From Sporosarcina sp. 6E9 (GTDB lineage: Bacteria > Bacillota > Bacilli > Bacillales_A > Planococcaceae): DNA of 64,000 nt. The stretch is taken from positions 1,109,874 through 1,173,873 of the forward strand of contig NZ_JAGEMN010000001.1 of assembly GCF_017921835.1 (NCBI RefSeq). Reading direction: 5' to 3'. Within the stretch, counting starts at the first letter, position 1. Every line of letters begins with the position of its first letter. The notes under the pieces are model-generated. The model was given only the letters and a program-made list of their open reading frames with translations. It had not been told where the DNA came from and ran no database searches. This document shows positions 36,793 to 45,659 of this stretch, piece after piece. The position numbers and the translations under genes were made by a program.

Positions 36793-36873
36793 TTACTCAG
36801 TTCCGATTTCACGTAAAATAACAACAGATACAATTACTGCAAACATAAAAACACCAGCCATTAGAAAAAACAT
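36793..36873 (-). CDS. Tiny single-span membrane peptide
   Basis: 26 aa, MFFLMAGVFMFAVIVSVV then charged ILREIGTE. The ATG at 36873 follows a strong GGGAGGG. Almost the whole chain is one membrane helix. No family recognised. It stands between mtnN and sigK. Confidence 0.5.
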   Translation of the reverse strand: MFFLMAGVFMFAVIVSVVILREIGTE

Positions 36874-36924
36874 ACTGAGATCCCTCCCTAAAACATTCAC
36901 TACCTATATATTATCATGAAGTGC

Positions 36925-37617
36925 TCAAAGATTCGAGATTACCCGTAAAATTACTTGTGTTGAATGAAGCGCTGCAACCGGTAGAAATTCTTCGAAACTC
37001 ATTGTCGCTTCCTTCCCCGCTATATCAGACAACGCGCGGATGACAACGAACGGCGTCTCGAACTGATAACACACTTGCGCAACCGCGGCCGCCTCCATCT
37101 CTGCAGCTATAATCTGCGGAAATAGATTTCGAACTTTTTCTACATGATCCGGATTACTCATAAAGGTGTCGCTTGAAGCAATAAGCCCTATCGCATGTTC
37201 ATGTTGTCCTATTTCTTCTACGGCTGCAACAGCGAGTTTCACAAGTTTTTCATCTCCAACAAAAGCTGCTGGCAATTGAGCTACCTGTCCATATTCATAA
37301 CCGAATGCAGTCAAATCTACGTCGTGATGTCTGACCTCACTTGATATAACAATGGTTCCGACTTCAAGTGTCTCCCCAAAACCGCCTGCCGATCCGGTAT
37401 TTAACACAACATCTGGCCTAAACTTTTCTAAAAGAATTGTCGTTGCCATTGCAGCGTTCACTTTCCCGATGCCGCTTTTCACTAAAATCACTTCATGATT
37501 CCCGATTGCGCCTTTAATATATTCAATATTCGCAATCACTGTTGTTTGTGGCGATGAGATAGCTTCTCTTAATAATTCAACTTCCTCTTCCATTGCCCCG
37601 ATAACTGCAATTTTCAT
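36925..37617 (-). CDS. mtnN: 5'-methylthioadenosine/S-adenosylhomocysteine nucleosidase
   Basis: 230 aa. Family segments GAMEEEVELL, VLNTGSAGGFG, SSDTFMSN, IAAEMEAAAVAQV and VIRALSDIAG (catalytic Asp) are all present. It hydrolyses MTA and SAH. The ATG follows GGAGG. Confidence 0.97.
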   Translation of the reverse strand: MKIAVIGAMEEEVELLREAISSPQTTVIANIEYIKGAIGNHEVILVKSGIGKVNAAMATTILLEKFRPDVVLNTGSAGGFGETLEVGTIVISSEVRHHDVDLTAFGYEYGQVAQLPAAFVGDEKLVKLAVAAVEEIGQHEHAIGLIASSDTFMSNPDHVEKVRNLFPQIIAAEMEAAAVAQVCYQFETPFVVIRALSDIAGKEATMSFEEFLPVAALHSTQVILRVISNL

Positions 37618-37647
37618 CAATAAACCTCCACCATTACAAATAATAAA

Positions 37648-38310
37648 TTAATAATCAAAATCAAGCGTATTAAGGACATCCATTTTGACGGGTTTCCAAC
37701 CTTTTTCGTCAATCCATTCTAAATACACTCTGTATTTTTCGACTTTATCCTTTGTAGAAACAATTCCAATCGACTTCTGCGGACTTCCGCCATTTTTGAT
37801 TTTCCAAATAATTAGTGCATCTTCTGCTAAGTCTGTTGCATATGAAATTGCAGAGATTTTTTCCTGCCAATCCACGGACTTACCGTCATATAGTGATACA
37901 TGTTCACCAGTTTGTTTGGTGCCAATCGGTTCCCATCCAGTTTTAATGATTGATTCATTTACAACTGCATCGTCTGGCGACTCATATTTAACAACCCCTG
38001 GATTCTTTTCTTCATCAGTTTCTGTTGATTCATCTGGTTCATCCGTTTCGTCTTCAGCACCAGAATCATCGTCACTTGCCGCGTCATTATTATCCGTTCC
38101 CTGGGCATCATCGTCATCGCTTTGTTCTTCATTCGCGTCTGGTAATTTTTCATCCGCTTTATTTTTATTGTCTCCACCCAAAAATATGATTGACGCCGTA
38201 ATGATAATTGCGAGAACAACAACAGCAATTAATATGTTTAAAATCTTATCTGATCGATTGCGTCCTCTTTTACGGTTTAGTCTAGAGTAATTATTATCGG
38301 GTTTATTCAT
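37648..38310 (-). CDS. yrrS: YrrS-like membrane-anchored protein (DUF1510)
   Basis: 220 aa. Basic N-terminus, one membrane segment (about 25-45), a strongly acidic low-complexity linker (about 55-105), and a C-terminal domain GWEPIGTKQTGEHVSLY. Conserved between mtnN and greA as in B. subtilis yrrS, where it is near genes for sporulation or wall proteins. The function is not settled. Confidence 0.85.
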   Translation of the reverse strand: MNKPDNNYSRLNRKRGRNRSDKILNILIAVVVLAIIITASIIFLGGDNKNKADEKLPDANEEQSDDDDAQGTDNNDAASDDDSGAEDETDEPDESTETDEEKNPGVVKYESPDDAVVNESIIKTGWEPIGTKQTGEHVSLYDGKSVDWQEKISAISYATDLAEDALIIWKIKNGGSPQKSIGIVSTKDKVEKYRVYLEWIDEKGWKPVKMDVLNTLDFDY

Positions 38311-38390
38311 AACTTTTCATCTCCCGTTTTTAATTTTATTGCTTCTACTCTATATTAGACGAGCACGAGGTAGCTTTGTTCCATTAAGCG

Positions 38391-38418
38391 AAAAAACCGC
38401 CTTCATGTGAAGGCGGTT
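38391..38418 (-). terminator. Terminator after greA
   Basis: AACCGCCTTC (38395-38404) pairs with GAAGGCGGTT (38409-38418). T-run on the minus strand. Confidence 0.9.
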
Positions 38419-38427
38419 ATCGGACGA

Positions 38428-38904
38428 TTATTTTATTTCAAGAATCGTAACCGACATTTCTCCTCCAGGCGTATTAATACTAACAACATCGCCTTTTGCT
38501 CGGCCCAGTAACCCTTTCGCAATCGGTGAATCGTTCGAGATGAGACCTTCAATTGGATTCGCTTCAGCAGAACCGACAATTGTATAAGTCTCTTCGTCTC
38601 CATCTGGAAGTTCCTTAAAAGTAACCGTATTCCCCAAATGCACTTCATCCGTATTAAATTCCGACTCTTTAATGATTACTGCATTTCTAATCATTTTTTC
38701 AAGTGTAGATATTCTTCCTTCAACAAATGACTGCTCTTCTTTCGCTGAATCGTACTCCGAGTTTTCTGACAAGTCACCGAAATCCCGGGCGATTTTAATA
38801 CGTTCGACAACTTCTCTTCGTGTCACCATTTTTAAATGTTCGAGTTCTTCCTTCAGCTTAAGTTTACCAGCAGCAGTCATCGGAAACTTCTTTTCCGTAA
38901 TCAT
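38428..38904 (-). CDS. greA: Transcription elongation factor GreA
   Basis: 158 aa. N-terminal coiled coil with acidic tip ([17 protein letters not shown]), C-terminal FKBP-like domain. It stimulates RNA polymerase cleavage of backtracked RNA. The ATG at 38904 has AGGAG at 8 nt. Confidence 0.97.
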   Translation of the reverse strand: MITEKKFPMTAAGKLKLKEELEHLKMVTRREVVERIKIARDFGDLSENSEYDSAKEEQSFVEGRISTLEKMIRNAVIIKESEFNTDEVHLGNTVTFKELPDGDEETYTIVGSAEANPIEGLISNDSPIAKGLLGRAKGDVVSINTPGGEMSVTILEIK

Positions 38905-38982
38905 TCCCATCACTCCTCATAATACTATTCATAAAAATACTATGCCGCTTTATTTTTGAGTATGCGACATAGTGGTTAATCT

Positions 38983-39645
38983 CTATGATTTTATGTCATT
39001 ATCATAATATAGATCCGTTCCATTTTCAAGAATTGTTTTTATTTTTGTGACCATTAAGTCAATTGCAACTTTATTGTGCCCACCTTCTGGCACAATAATA
39101 TCAGCATATTTCTTTGTCGGTTCTATGAATTGATTGTGCATTGGACGAACAACCGATAGGTATTGGTCAACGACTGAATCGACAGTCCTGCCACGTTCAT
39201 TAATATCACGTGTGATACGTCTAATAATGCGAAGATCGGCATCCGTATCAACATATAACTTAATATCCATCAAATTTCTAAGTTCGACCTCTTCCAACAC
39301 TAAAATACCCTCGACAATAATAACATCTTTAGGTTCAATGATTACCGTTTCTTTGGATCTCGTATGCATAGAGTAATCATAAATCGGTTTTTCGATGCTT
39401 TCACGCTTTAACAGCTTGTGTAAGTGAGTGATTAATAAATCAGTATCGAATGCAAATGGATGATCATAGTTCGTTTCAAGTCGTTCTTCAAACTCCAAAT
39501 GTGATTGATCTTTATAATAAAAATCTTGGCCAATCACAACAACTGAATGGTCCTTAAAAACATTATAAATTGAGTTTGTAACGCTTGTCTTACCTGAACC
39601 AGAACCACCAGCGATTCCGATAACAAGTGGTTTAGTGGTCTTCAT
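38983..39645 (-). CDS. udk: Uridine kinase
   Basis: 220 aa. P-loop [12 protein letters not shown], lid and substrate segments [28 protein letters not shown]. Salvages uridine and cytidine with ATP or GTP. Confidence 0.97.
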   Translation of the reverse strand: MKTTKPLVIGIAGGSGSGKTSVTNSIYNVFKDHSVVVIGQDFYYKDQSHLEFEERLETNYDHPFAFDTDLLITHLHKLLKRESIEKPIYDYSMHTRSKETVIIEPKDVIIVEGILVLEEVELRNLMDIKLYVDTDADLRIIRRITRDINERGRTVDSVVDQYLSVVRPMHNQFIEPTKKYADIIVPEGGHNKVAIDLMVTKIKTILENGTDLYYDNDIKS

Positions 39646-39701
39646 TTCTTCTTTACCCCTTTATCGGTAGATATCTTTCAACATAATGTTTGTAGCTATC
39701 G

Positions 39702-40274
39702 TTATTTTTTAATTGCAATTAATATCCCGTCGCCTAGCGGAAATAGCGAAGTTACATAATCGGGATGATTCAACACCCATCGCGTAAATTCCTTCAAATT
39801 TCGAACCATCGTGCGTTTTCTTCTAGGCAGTTCTTTATCTTCCCGCAAAACCATACCATGCAAGAACATGTTATCGCAATAAATAACACCTCCGGATGAA
39901 ATAAAGGATGCATATTTCTCAAAGAAACGCTTGTATTGACCTTTCGCTGCATCTATAAAAAGAGCATCATACGCTTCTCCAACAATTCGTTGATCGTCAA
40001 GTAATAACGCATCAGCTTCAATAATTTGAATTCGATTCGATAGGCCTGCTGCTTCAATATAATCGACGGCTTTTAGATAACGGGCCTGGTCTCTTTCAAT
40101 CGTCGTGATGAAAGTATCGGGTAATGATTGAGCCATCCGGATTGCCGAATACCCGATTGCGCTGCCGATTTCTAGAATTCGATTCGGTTTCTGAATCGAT
40201 AATAATCCCAATAAAGTTTCGATAGCACCGCTGTCCATAATCGGTACATGATTTTGCTCGGCATAACTTTCCAT
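39702..40274 (-). CDS. trmR: tRNA 5-hydroxyuridine methyltransferase TrmR (YrrM)
   Basis: 190 aa from the ATG at 40274. SAM motif ILEIGSAIGYSAIRMA, IERDQARY, FIDAAKGQY and DNMFLHG identify the O-methyltransferase family of TrmR. The frame upstream also matches the family N-terminus (YDSYIAGLLKEKDPFLTEM), but no ATG, GTG or TTG occurs there. An ATT at 40337, 11 nt after AGGAG, is the best candidate and gives 211 aa. If only the ATG is used, about 20 conserved residues are lost. Confidence 0.9.
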   Translation of the reverse strand: MESYAEQNHVPIMDSGAIETLLGLLSIQKPNRILEIGSAIGYSAIRMAQSLPDTFITTIERDQARYLKAVDYIEAAGLSNRIQIIEADALLLDDQRIVGEAYDALFIDAAKGQYKRFFEKYASFISSGGVIYCDNMFLHGMVLREDKELPRRKRTMVRNLKEFTRWVLNHPDYVTSLFPLGDGILIAIKK

Positions 40275-40381
40275 TTCGGTTAGAAAAGGATCCTTTTCTT
40301 TAAGAAGACCGGCAATATAAGAATCGTACGTAGTAATAGTCGTCTCAACTCCTGTTCGGTATTCCTTGTCAACGTAATAAA

Positions 40382-41524
40382 TTATTTTTTATCGATATAT
40401 TTTGCGCGTTTTGCCAAATGCTCCTCATATGTTTTCGAAAAATGATTTTCGCCATCTTTATCTGCAAGGAAATATAAATAATCGGTACTCTCAGGATCAA
40501 TGACTGCGTCAATTGACTCCTTTCCAGCATTTGCTATCGGTCCCGGTGGTAGACCTTTATATTTATAAGTGTTGTATGGATCATCGATTTCAAGATCAGC
40601 ATAAGATGTCACGCTTAAATGTTGACCATGTGCATAGGCAACAGTTGGATCCGTTTGAAGTGGCATAACTTCTTGATTAGGATTCTTAGGTTGCATCCGG
40701 TTATTAAATACACTTGCTATCGTAGCACGGTCTGATTTCTGAGTCGCTTCTTTTTCTAGAAGTGAAGAGAATGTCAATAACCAATGAACTGTTTTTTCAT
40801 TTTCTTCTAAGTAATTTAAATAAGACGATACATTCGATACTGTCGCTTGAATCATTTCATCAACTACTGTTTCGACAGTTGGTTTTTCTTCATAGAATGG
40901 ATACGTCGCAGGGAACAAATAGCCTTCAAGCGGAAATTTAATTTTCTCGCCTTTAATTTCCTCTGTGATAACGTTTGGAAACTTTCCTATAAACATATTT
41001 ATCGTTTCTTCATCGTTCACGTAGTTTTCAAATTCTTCTGCAGTAATATCCGTTCTTTTTTCAACAACAAGCGCAATTTCCTTTATGGTTAACCCTTCTG
41101 GTACAGTCATCGTAAATACCGGCTCACGGTATAATTTCCCTGATTTCAAACTTTGGATTAATTCATCTGGCGTCATGGCTTTCGTTAAGTCGTATGTACC
41201 CGCTTGAAACTGGGATTCATTGTTAAATTTCGCATAATATTTAAAGAGTCTTGCATCTTTTATAACTCCTTTACTTTCAAGCGTCGCTGCAATTGAATTC
41301 AATCCGGAGCCAATCGGAATTTCAACATTTATGATCTCTTCAGATTCTGGATCAAGGGGTTGTAATCCACTTACCACGTATTGATAAACAGACTTTCCTA
41401 TGAAGAACCCAATAATAAGTATAAGGAGTACGATTGCCAGAACAATTCTTCTAACCACTCTAACTTCTTTCTTTTTTTCACGCATCCGTTCGAACATCAA
41501 TTGTGTCTTCGAATCTTTATCCAT
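40382..41524 (-). CDS. mltG: Endolytic murein transglycosylase MltG
   Basis: 380 aa from the ATG at 41524 (GAGGTGG upstream). One membrane segment (about 25-45), a LysM-like subdomain, and the YceG catalytic domain with Glu in SSLLEKEAT, then DPTVAYAHG and YNTYKYKGLPPGPIANAG. It cuts nascent glycan strands. Confidence 0.95.
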   Translation of the reverse strand: MDKDSKTQLMFERMREKKKEVRVVRRIVLAIVLLILIIGFFIGKSVYQYVVSGLQPLDPESEEIINVEIPIGSGLNSIAATLESKGVIKDARLFKYYAKFNNESQFQAGTYDLTKAMTPDELIQSLKSGKLYREPVFTMTVPEGLTIKEIALVVEKRTDITAEEFENYVNDEETINMFIGKFPNVITEEIKGEKIKFPLEGYLFPATYPFYEEKPTVETVVDEMIQATVSNVSSYLNYLEENEKTVHWLLTFSSLLEKEATQKSDRATIASVFNNRMQPKNPNQEVMPLQTDPTVAYAHGQHLSVTSYADLEIDDPYNTYKYKGLPPGPIANAGKESIDAVIDPESTDYLYFLADKDGENHFSKTYEEHLAKRAKYIDKK

Positions 41525-41622
41525 GCGATTGCCACCTCTTTCGTTCAAATGCATATAAAACATTTAAAACTTAAAAATACGGAACGGTTTTGCACCGTCC
41601 CGCTCATTTCCTAATTATTGAC

Positions 41623-41919
41623 TTACTCGTCTTCCTCTTCTTCGTCTAAAAATGTATTTAATGTTTCCTCAATCATTTCCCATTCAGCATCATCTTCAAT
41701 TGGAAGTAGTTCTCCGTCTTCCTCCCCGTCTTCTTTCGGAGTAAAGGAAGATGCATGGATTTCTATTTCTTCGGAATCATCCGTATCATCCTGTCCTAGA
41801 ATATGATACAGTACGTAAGATTTACCGAAATCCTTTGATTCAAATGTCAGGATAACTTCGCATACATGCTCATCACCGTTTTCATCAACGATTGTCATTG
41901 TGTCTTGTCCGTGTTCCAT
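41623..41919 (-). CDS. yrzB: DUF1292 protein YrzB
   Basis: 98 aa, acidic. [20 protein letters not shown] then [11 protein letters not shown], and a tail of Glu and Asp. Conserved between ruvX and mltG. Function unknown. The ATG at 41919 has GAGGTG at 6 nt. Confidence 0.88.
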   Translation of the reverse strand: MEHGQDTMTIVDENGDEHVCEVILTFESKDFGKSYVLYHILGQDDTDDSEEIEIHASSFTPKEDGEEDGELLPIEDDAEWEMIEETLNTFLDEEEEDE

Positions 41920-41929
41920 TCTAATCACC

Positions 41930-42352
41930 TCATTTATTATTATTTAAATCTAAGTAACCCTGTAAGATCATAATCGCAGCCGTCTTATCGATAACAGTTT
42001 TCCTCTTTTTACGGCTAACGTCTGCCTCAATAAGCATTCGCTCCGCAGCCATGGTTGTCAACCGCTCATCCCAAAGCGTTACGGGTAAACCGAATGTTTT
42101 CTCGAGAAGGCGGGCATATCTTTCAGAAGCCTCGCCCCTTGGACCAACTGTATTGTTCATGTTTTTCGGAAACCCAACTACAAAACTACTGACTTGATAT
42201 TCAGCGACAAGTTTACGAATTCGTTTCATGCCGAAGTTGCCCGCATTCTCATCAATTTGGATGGTTTCGATTCCTTGGGCGGTCCAACCTAATGCATCAC
42301 TAATTGCAATGCCTACTGTTTTGGTTCCCACATCCAAACCCATAATTCTCAC
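41930..42352 (-). CDS. ruvX: Holliday junction resolvase-like RuvX (YqgF family, pre-16S rRNA nuclease)
   Basis: 140 aa. RNase H-like fold with [13 protein letters not shown] (first acidic residue), [13 protein letters not shown] and [14 protein letters not shown]. The GTG start at 42352 follows GGAGGT and overlaps yrzL by 4 nt. Confidence 0.93.
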   Translation of the reverse strand: MRIMGLDVGTKTVGIAISDALGWTAQGIETIQIDENAGNFGMKRIRKLVAEYQVSSFVVGFPKNMNNTVGPRGEASERYARLLEKTFGLPVTLWDERLTTMAAERMLIEADVSRKKRKTVIDKTAAIMILQGYLDLNNNK

Positions 42353-42621
42353 TTGAGGTTACCTCCGTTTTCCCGGATGTAATACTTCACAAGTTCCTCG
42401 ATAATTTCATCACGTTCAAGCTTTCGGATCATATTACGCGCATCTTCATGCCTTGGAATATAAGCCGGGTCACCTGAAAGAAGGTAACCCACTATTTGAT
42501 TAATCGGGTTGTAGCCTTTTTCGTCAAGCGCTTTGTGTACATGAAGCATCACTTGTGTTACTTCTTCCTCCATCGATTCTTCAGGAAAGTTAAATTTCAT
42601 CGTTTTATCGTATGAATTCAT
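42349..42621 (-). CDS. yrzL: IreB-family regulatory protein YrzL
   Basis: 90 aa (DUF965/IreB). [16 protein letters not shown] and [19 protein letters not shown] are the conserved blocks. It is a target of the PASTA kinase in enterococci. The ATG at 42621 has GGGGTG upstream. Confidence 0.9.
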   Translation of the reverse strand: MNSYDKTMKFNFPEESMEEEVTQVMLHVHKALDEKGYNPINQIVGYLLSGDPAYIPRHEDARNMIRKLERDEIIEELVKYYIRENGGNLK

Positions 42622-42700
42622 AACTGACACCCCACTTTCAAATTTGCCTAATTAACATAGAATCATACAGGGTTCCATTATACCCAATTTGTGACATCAA

Positions 42701-45331
42701 TTAAACAGATTTCACATAATCATACACCGATTTTAAGGCATCATCAAGTTTTGATTCGTCTTTCGCGCCTGCCATCGCCAAATCTGGTCTACCCCCGCCT
42801 TTGCCGTCGCATTGCATCGCTACATGATTCACAAGCTTACCTGCGTGATAGCTTCCCTTTAAATCATTGGTAACTCCTGCAACAAGCATGACTTTTCCAT
42901 TGACCGCGGTACCTAAGACAATGACACCTTTCGACAGTTTTTGTTTCATTTCATCCATCATCTGTCTTAATGCATTATTATCCTTTACTTCTACACGCGA
43001 TGCAACAACTGTGACATCGCCGATTTGCTCGGCAGTTTCAAAGACCTCTGAAAGTTGGCTGTTCGCAAGTTTTGATGATAAGGATTCATTTTCAGATTGC
43101 AATGCTTTTAGTTCACCAAGTAAAGATTCGACTTTTTTCACGAGATCTCTCGGATTCGACTTTAGTAGTTCCGCAGTATGCTCAAGCAATGCTTCCTCTT
43201 CTTTAAATGCACGATAAGCATTGGGCCCCGTTAATGCTTCAATTCGGCGTGTTCCAGCCCCTATTCCACTCTCTGATACTAGCTTGAACAAACCAATAGA
43301 TCCTGTTGTATCGACATGACAGCCACCGCAGAGTTCAATCGAATAATCGTCAATCGAAACGACACGAACGATATCCCCGTACTTCTCACCAAACAAAGCT
43401 GTTGCACCTTGTTTTTTCGCTTCGTCAATCGGTTTTTGTTCAATATTGACAACAAGGTCTTCCCAAACCTTATCATTTACAATTCGCTCTATTTCCTCAA
43501 GTTCCTCTTTTGTCACTTGTCCAAAATGAGAAAAGTCGAATCTTAATCGATCCGGACCAACATATGAGCCCGCTTGTGCAACGTGTTCACCAAGAACTTG
43601 TTTTAATGCCTTGTGCAACAAATGCGTGGCCGTGTGATTTTTGATGATTAACTTTCTAGCATTCGCGTCAACTTTTGCAATAACATTTGTTCCGACAGAA
43701 AGTTCCCCAGAACGAATAATTGCTGTATGCAGATTTTGTCCATTTGGTGCTTTATGAACTTCAGTTATATCGGCAACAAAAGATTCATTTGAAATTGTTC
43801 CTTTATCCGCAACTTGCCCACCGCTCTCAGCATAAAACGGTGTGTGATCTAGGATAAATTGAATCTCGTCCCCCTCTGCAGCCTGGTCTGCATGCTGTCC
43901 ATTATGCAGTAGCACTGCAACCTTCGCCTCGGTGGTTAATTTACTATACCCGATAAATTCGCTCGAAACATTTATTTTTCCAAGAACTTCAGACTGTACA
44001 TGCATGGAATCTGTTTCTTGTCTAGCTGCACGCGCACGATTTCGTTGGTTTTGCATTTCTTCAGAAAAACCTTTGCGATCTACACGAACTCCTGCTTCTT
44101 CTGCAAACTCTTCCGTTAGTTCAATCGGGAATCCATAGGTATCGTATAGTTGAAATGCATCTTTACCACTCACTATAAATGTATCATAGGACTTCGCTTT
44201 TTCGATAACAGTGGAAAGAATCGCCATTCCATCTGACAAAGTCTCGTGAAAACGTACTTCTTCGTTCTTAATAACCTTCATAATAAATTCTTTCTTTTCG
44301 TTCACTTCCGGATAATAATCTTTCATGATTTCTCCTGTAACGGGAACTAAATCATACATAAACGGTGCATTTATACCAAGCTTCATCGCAAAACGAATGG
44401 CTCTGCGCAATAGTCTTCTAAGTACATAGCCGCGTCCTTCATTTGACGGTAATGCACCATCACCGATTGAGAATGATACAGTTCGAATATGATCAGCAAT
44501 TACTTTAAATGCCACATCTTTTTCTGCATCCATGCCATACTTTTCACCGGAGAAGTTTTCGACTGCTTTGATGATTGGCATGAATAAGTCCGTATCGTAA
44601 TTTGTTGGAACGCCTTGGATAATAGAAGCCATTCTTTCAAGACCTAATCCAGTATCAATATTTTTGTTCGGGAGCGGTGTATATGTATCATCCGGATTAT
44701 GATTAAATTCTGAAAAGACAAGGTTCCAAATTTCAAGGTAGCGCTCATTTTCTCCGCCTGGATATAGTTCTGGATCCGTGAAATCATCTCCATAGCTAGC
44801 ACCGCGATCATAGAATATTTCCGAGTTTGGTCCACTTGGTCCTTCACCGATATCCCAGAAGTTTCCTTCGAGTCGAATAATGCGTTCCTCTGGAATTCCA
44901 ATTTTATCTTTCCAAATACCATACGCCTCTTCATCTTCTGGATGAACAGTTATCGATAAAAGTTCTGGATCAAAACCAATCCACTTTTTATCTGTTAAAA
45001 ATTCCCACGCTAAAATAATGGCTTCTTCCTTGAAGTAATCACCGATAGAAAAATTTCCTAGCATTTCAAAAAAAGTGTGATGGCGTGCTGTGATTCCCAC
45101 ATTTTCAATATCATTCGTTCGAATCGATTTTTGCGCATTTACAATTCGTGGGTTATCTGGAATCACACGACCGTCAAAATACTTTTTTAATGTTGCAACG
45201 CCGCTGTTGATCCATAACAGAGATGCATCATCGATGGGCACAAGCGGGGCTGATGGCTCAACACTATGGCCTTTTTCTTTAAAAAACTCCAAAAACATAC
45301 TTCGAATTTCTGATGAAGATAACTTTTTCAT
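42701..45331 (-). CDS. alaS: Alanine-tRNA ligase
   Basis: 876 aa. Class II catalytic core (about 1-460), editing domain with HxxxH ([11 protein letters not shown]) and [10 protein letters not shown], and the C-terminal DHHA1 domain. Regulated by the T-box leader upstream. Confidence 0.98.
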   Translation of the reverse strand: MKKLSSSEIRSMFLEFFKEKGHSVEPSAPLVPIDDASLLWINSGVATLKKYFDGRVIPDNPRIVNAQKSIRTNDIENVGITARHHTFFEMLGNFSIGDYFKEEAIILAWEFLTDKKWIGFDPELLSITVHPEDEEAYGIWKDKIGIPEERIIRLEGNFWDIGEGPSGPNSEIFYDRGASYGDDFTDPELYPGGENERYLEIWNLVFSEFNHNPDDTYTPLPNKNIDTGLGLERMASIIQGVPTNYDTDLFMPIIKAVENFSGEKYGMDAEKDVAFKVIADHIRTVSFSIGDGALPSNEGRGYVLRRLLRRAIRFAMKLGINAPFMYDLVPVTGEIMKDYYPEVNEKKEFIMKVIKNEEVRFHETLSDGMAILSTVIEKAKSYDTFIVSGKDAFQLYDTYGFPIELTEEFAEEAGVRVDRKGFSEEMQNQRNRARAARQETDSMHVQSEVLGKINVSSEFIGYSKLTTEAKVAVLLHNGQHADQAAEGDEIQFILDHTPFYAESGGQVADKGTISNESFVADITEVHKAPNGQNLHTAIIRSGELSVGTNVIAKVDANARKLIIKNHTATHLLHKALKQVLGEHVAQAGSYVGPDRLRFDFSHFGQVTKEELEEIERIVNDKVWEDLVVNIEQKPIDEAKKQGATALFGEKYGDIVRVVSIDDYSIELCGGCHVDTTGSIGLFKLVSESGIGAGTRRIEALTGPNAYRAFKEEEALLEHTAELLKSNPRDLVKKVESLLGELKALQSENESLSSKLANSQLSEVFETAEQIGDVTVVASRVEVKDNNALRQMMDEMKQKLSKGVIVLGTAVNGKVMLVAGVTNDLKGSYHAGKLVNHVAMQCDGKGGGRPDLAMAGAKDESKLDDALKSVYDYVKSV

Positions 45332-45394
45332 ATAAATCCTCCTTTTTCTTTACCAAGACAGAACAAAAGCGCAAGGCGCCTGTCTAGCTAGACA

Positions 45395-45625
45395 CAAAAA
45401 AACTCCGCCCCTAAACAAGGGACGAAGATGTTAGTCTCGCGGTACCACCCTAATTACCGAATACAAATGTACGCGGCATCTCTGGTTGCCTTAACGCGGC
45501 TGACGGCAGGGATAAGCTGCACTCAGGAGTAGCTTTCAACACATCGACTTGGGGACCCTTTCAGCCTAGGGGTTCCTTTCTGGTCAAGCGAATATACTTA
45601 CTTTCTCCTTCATCGTATTCACTAT
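45395..45625 (-). ncRNA. T-box leader of alaS
   Basis: On the minus strand, 45625 to 45395. The T-box sequence AGGGTGGTACCGCG lies at about 45452-45438. The terminator/antiterminator follows: CGTCCCTTG with AGGGGCGGAGTTTTTTT at about 45427-45396. The stem I region carries GAAAGCTACTCC, where GCT (45533-45531) is the candidate Ala specifier codon. Uncharged tRNA-Ala would promote readthrough into alaS. Confidence 0.92.
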
Positions 45626-45659
45626 AATGAGTTTAGTATAGAAAACTTCGTCATCGGTG

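Noticed and set aside
37685..38290. 201-codon Ser-rich frame on the plus strand
   Set aside because: It is the complement of the acidic linker of yrrS. The Ser bias comes from GAT/GAA codons read on the other strand.
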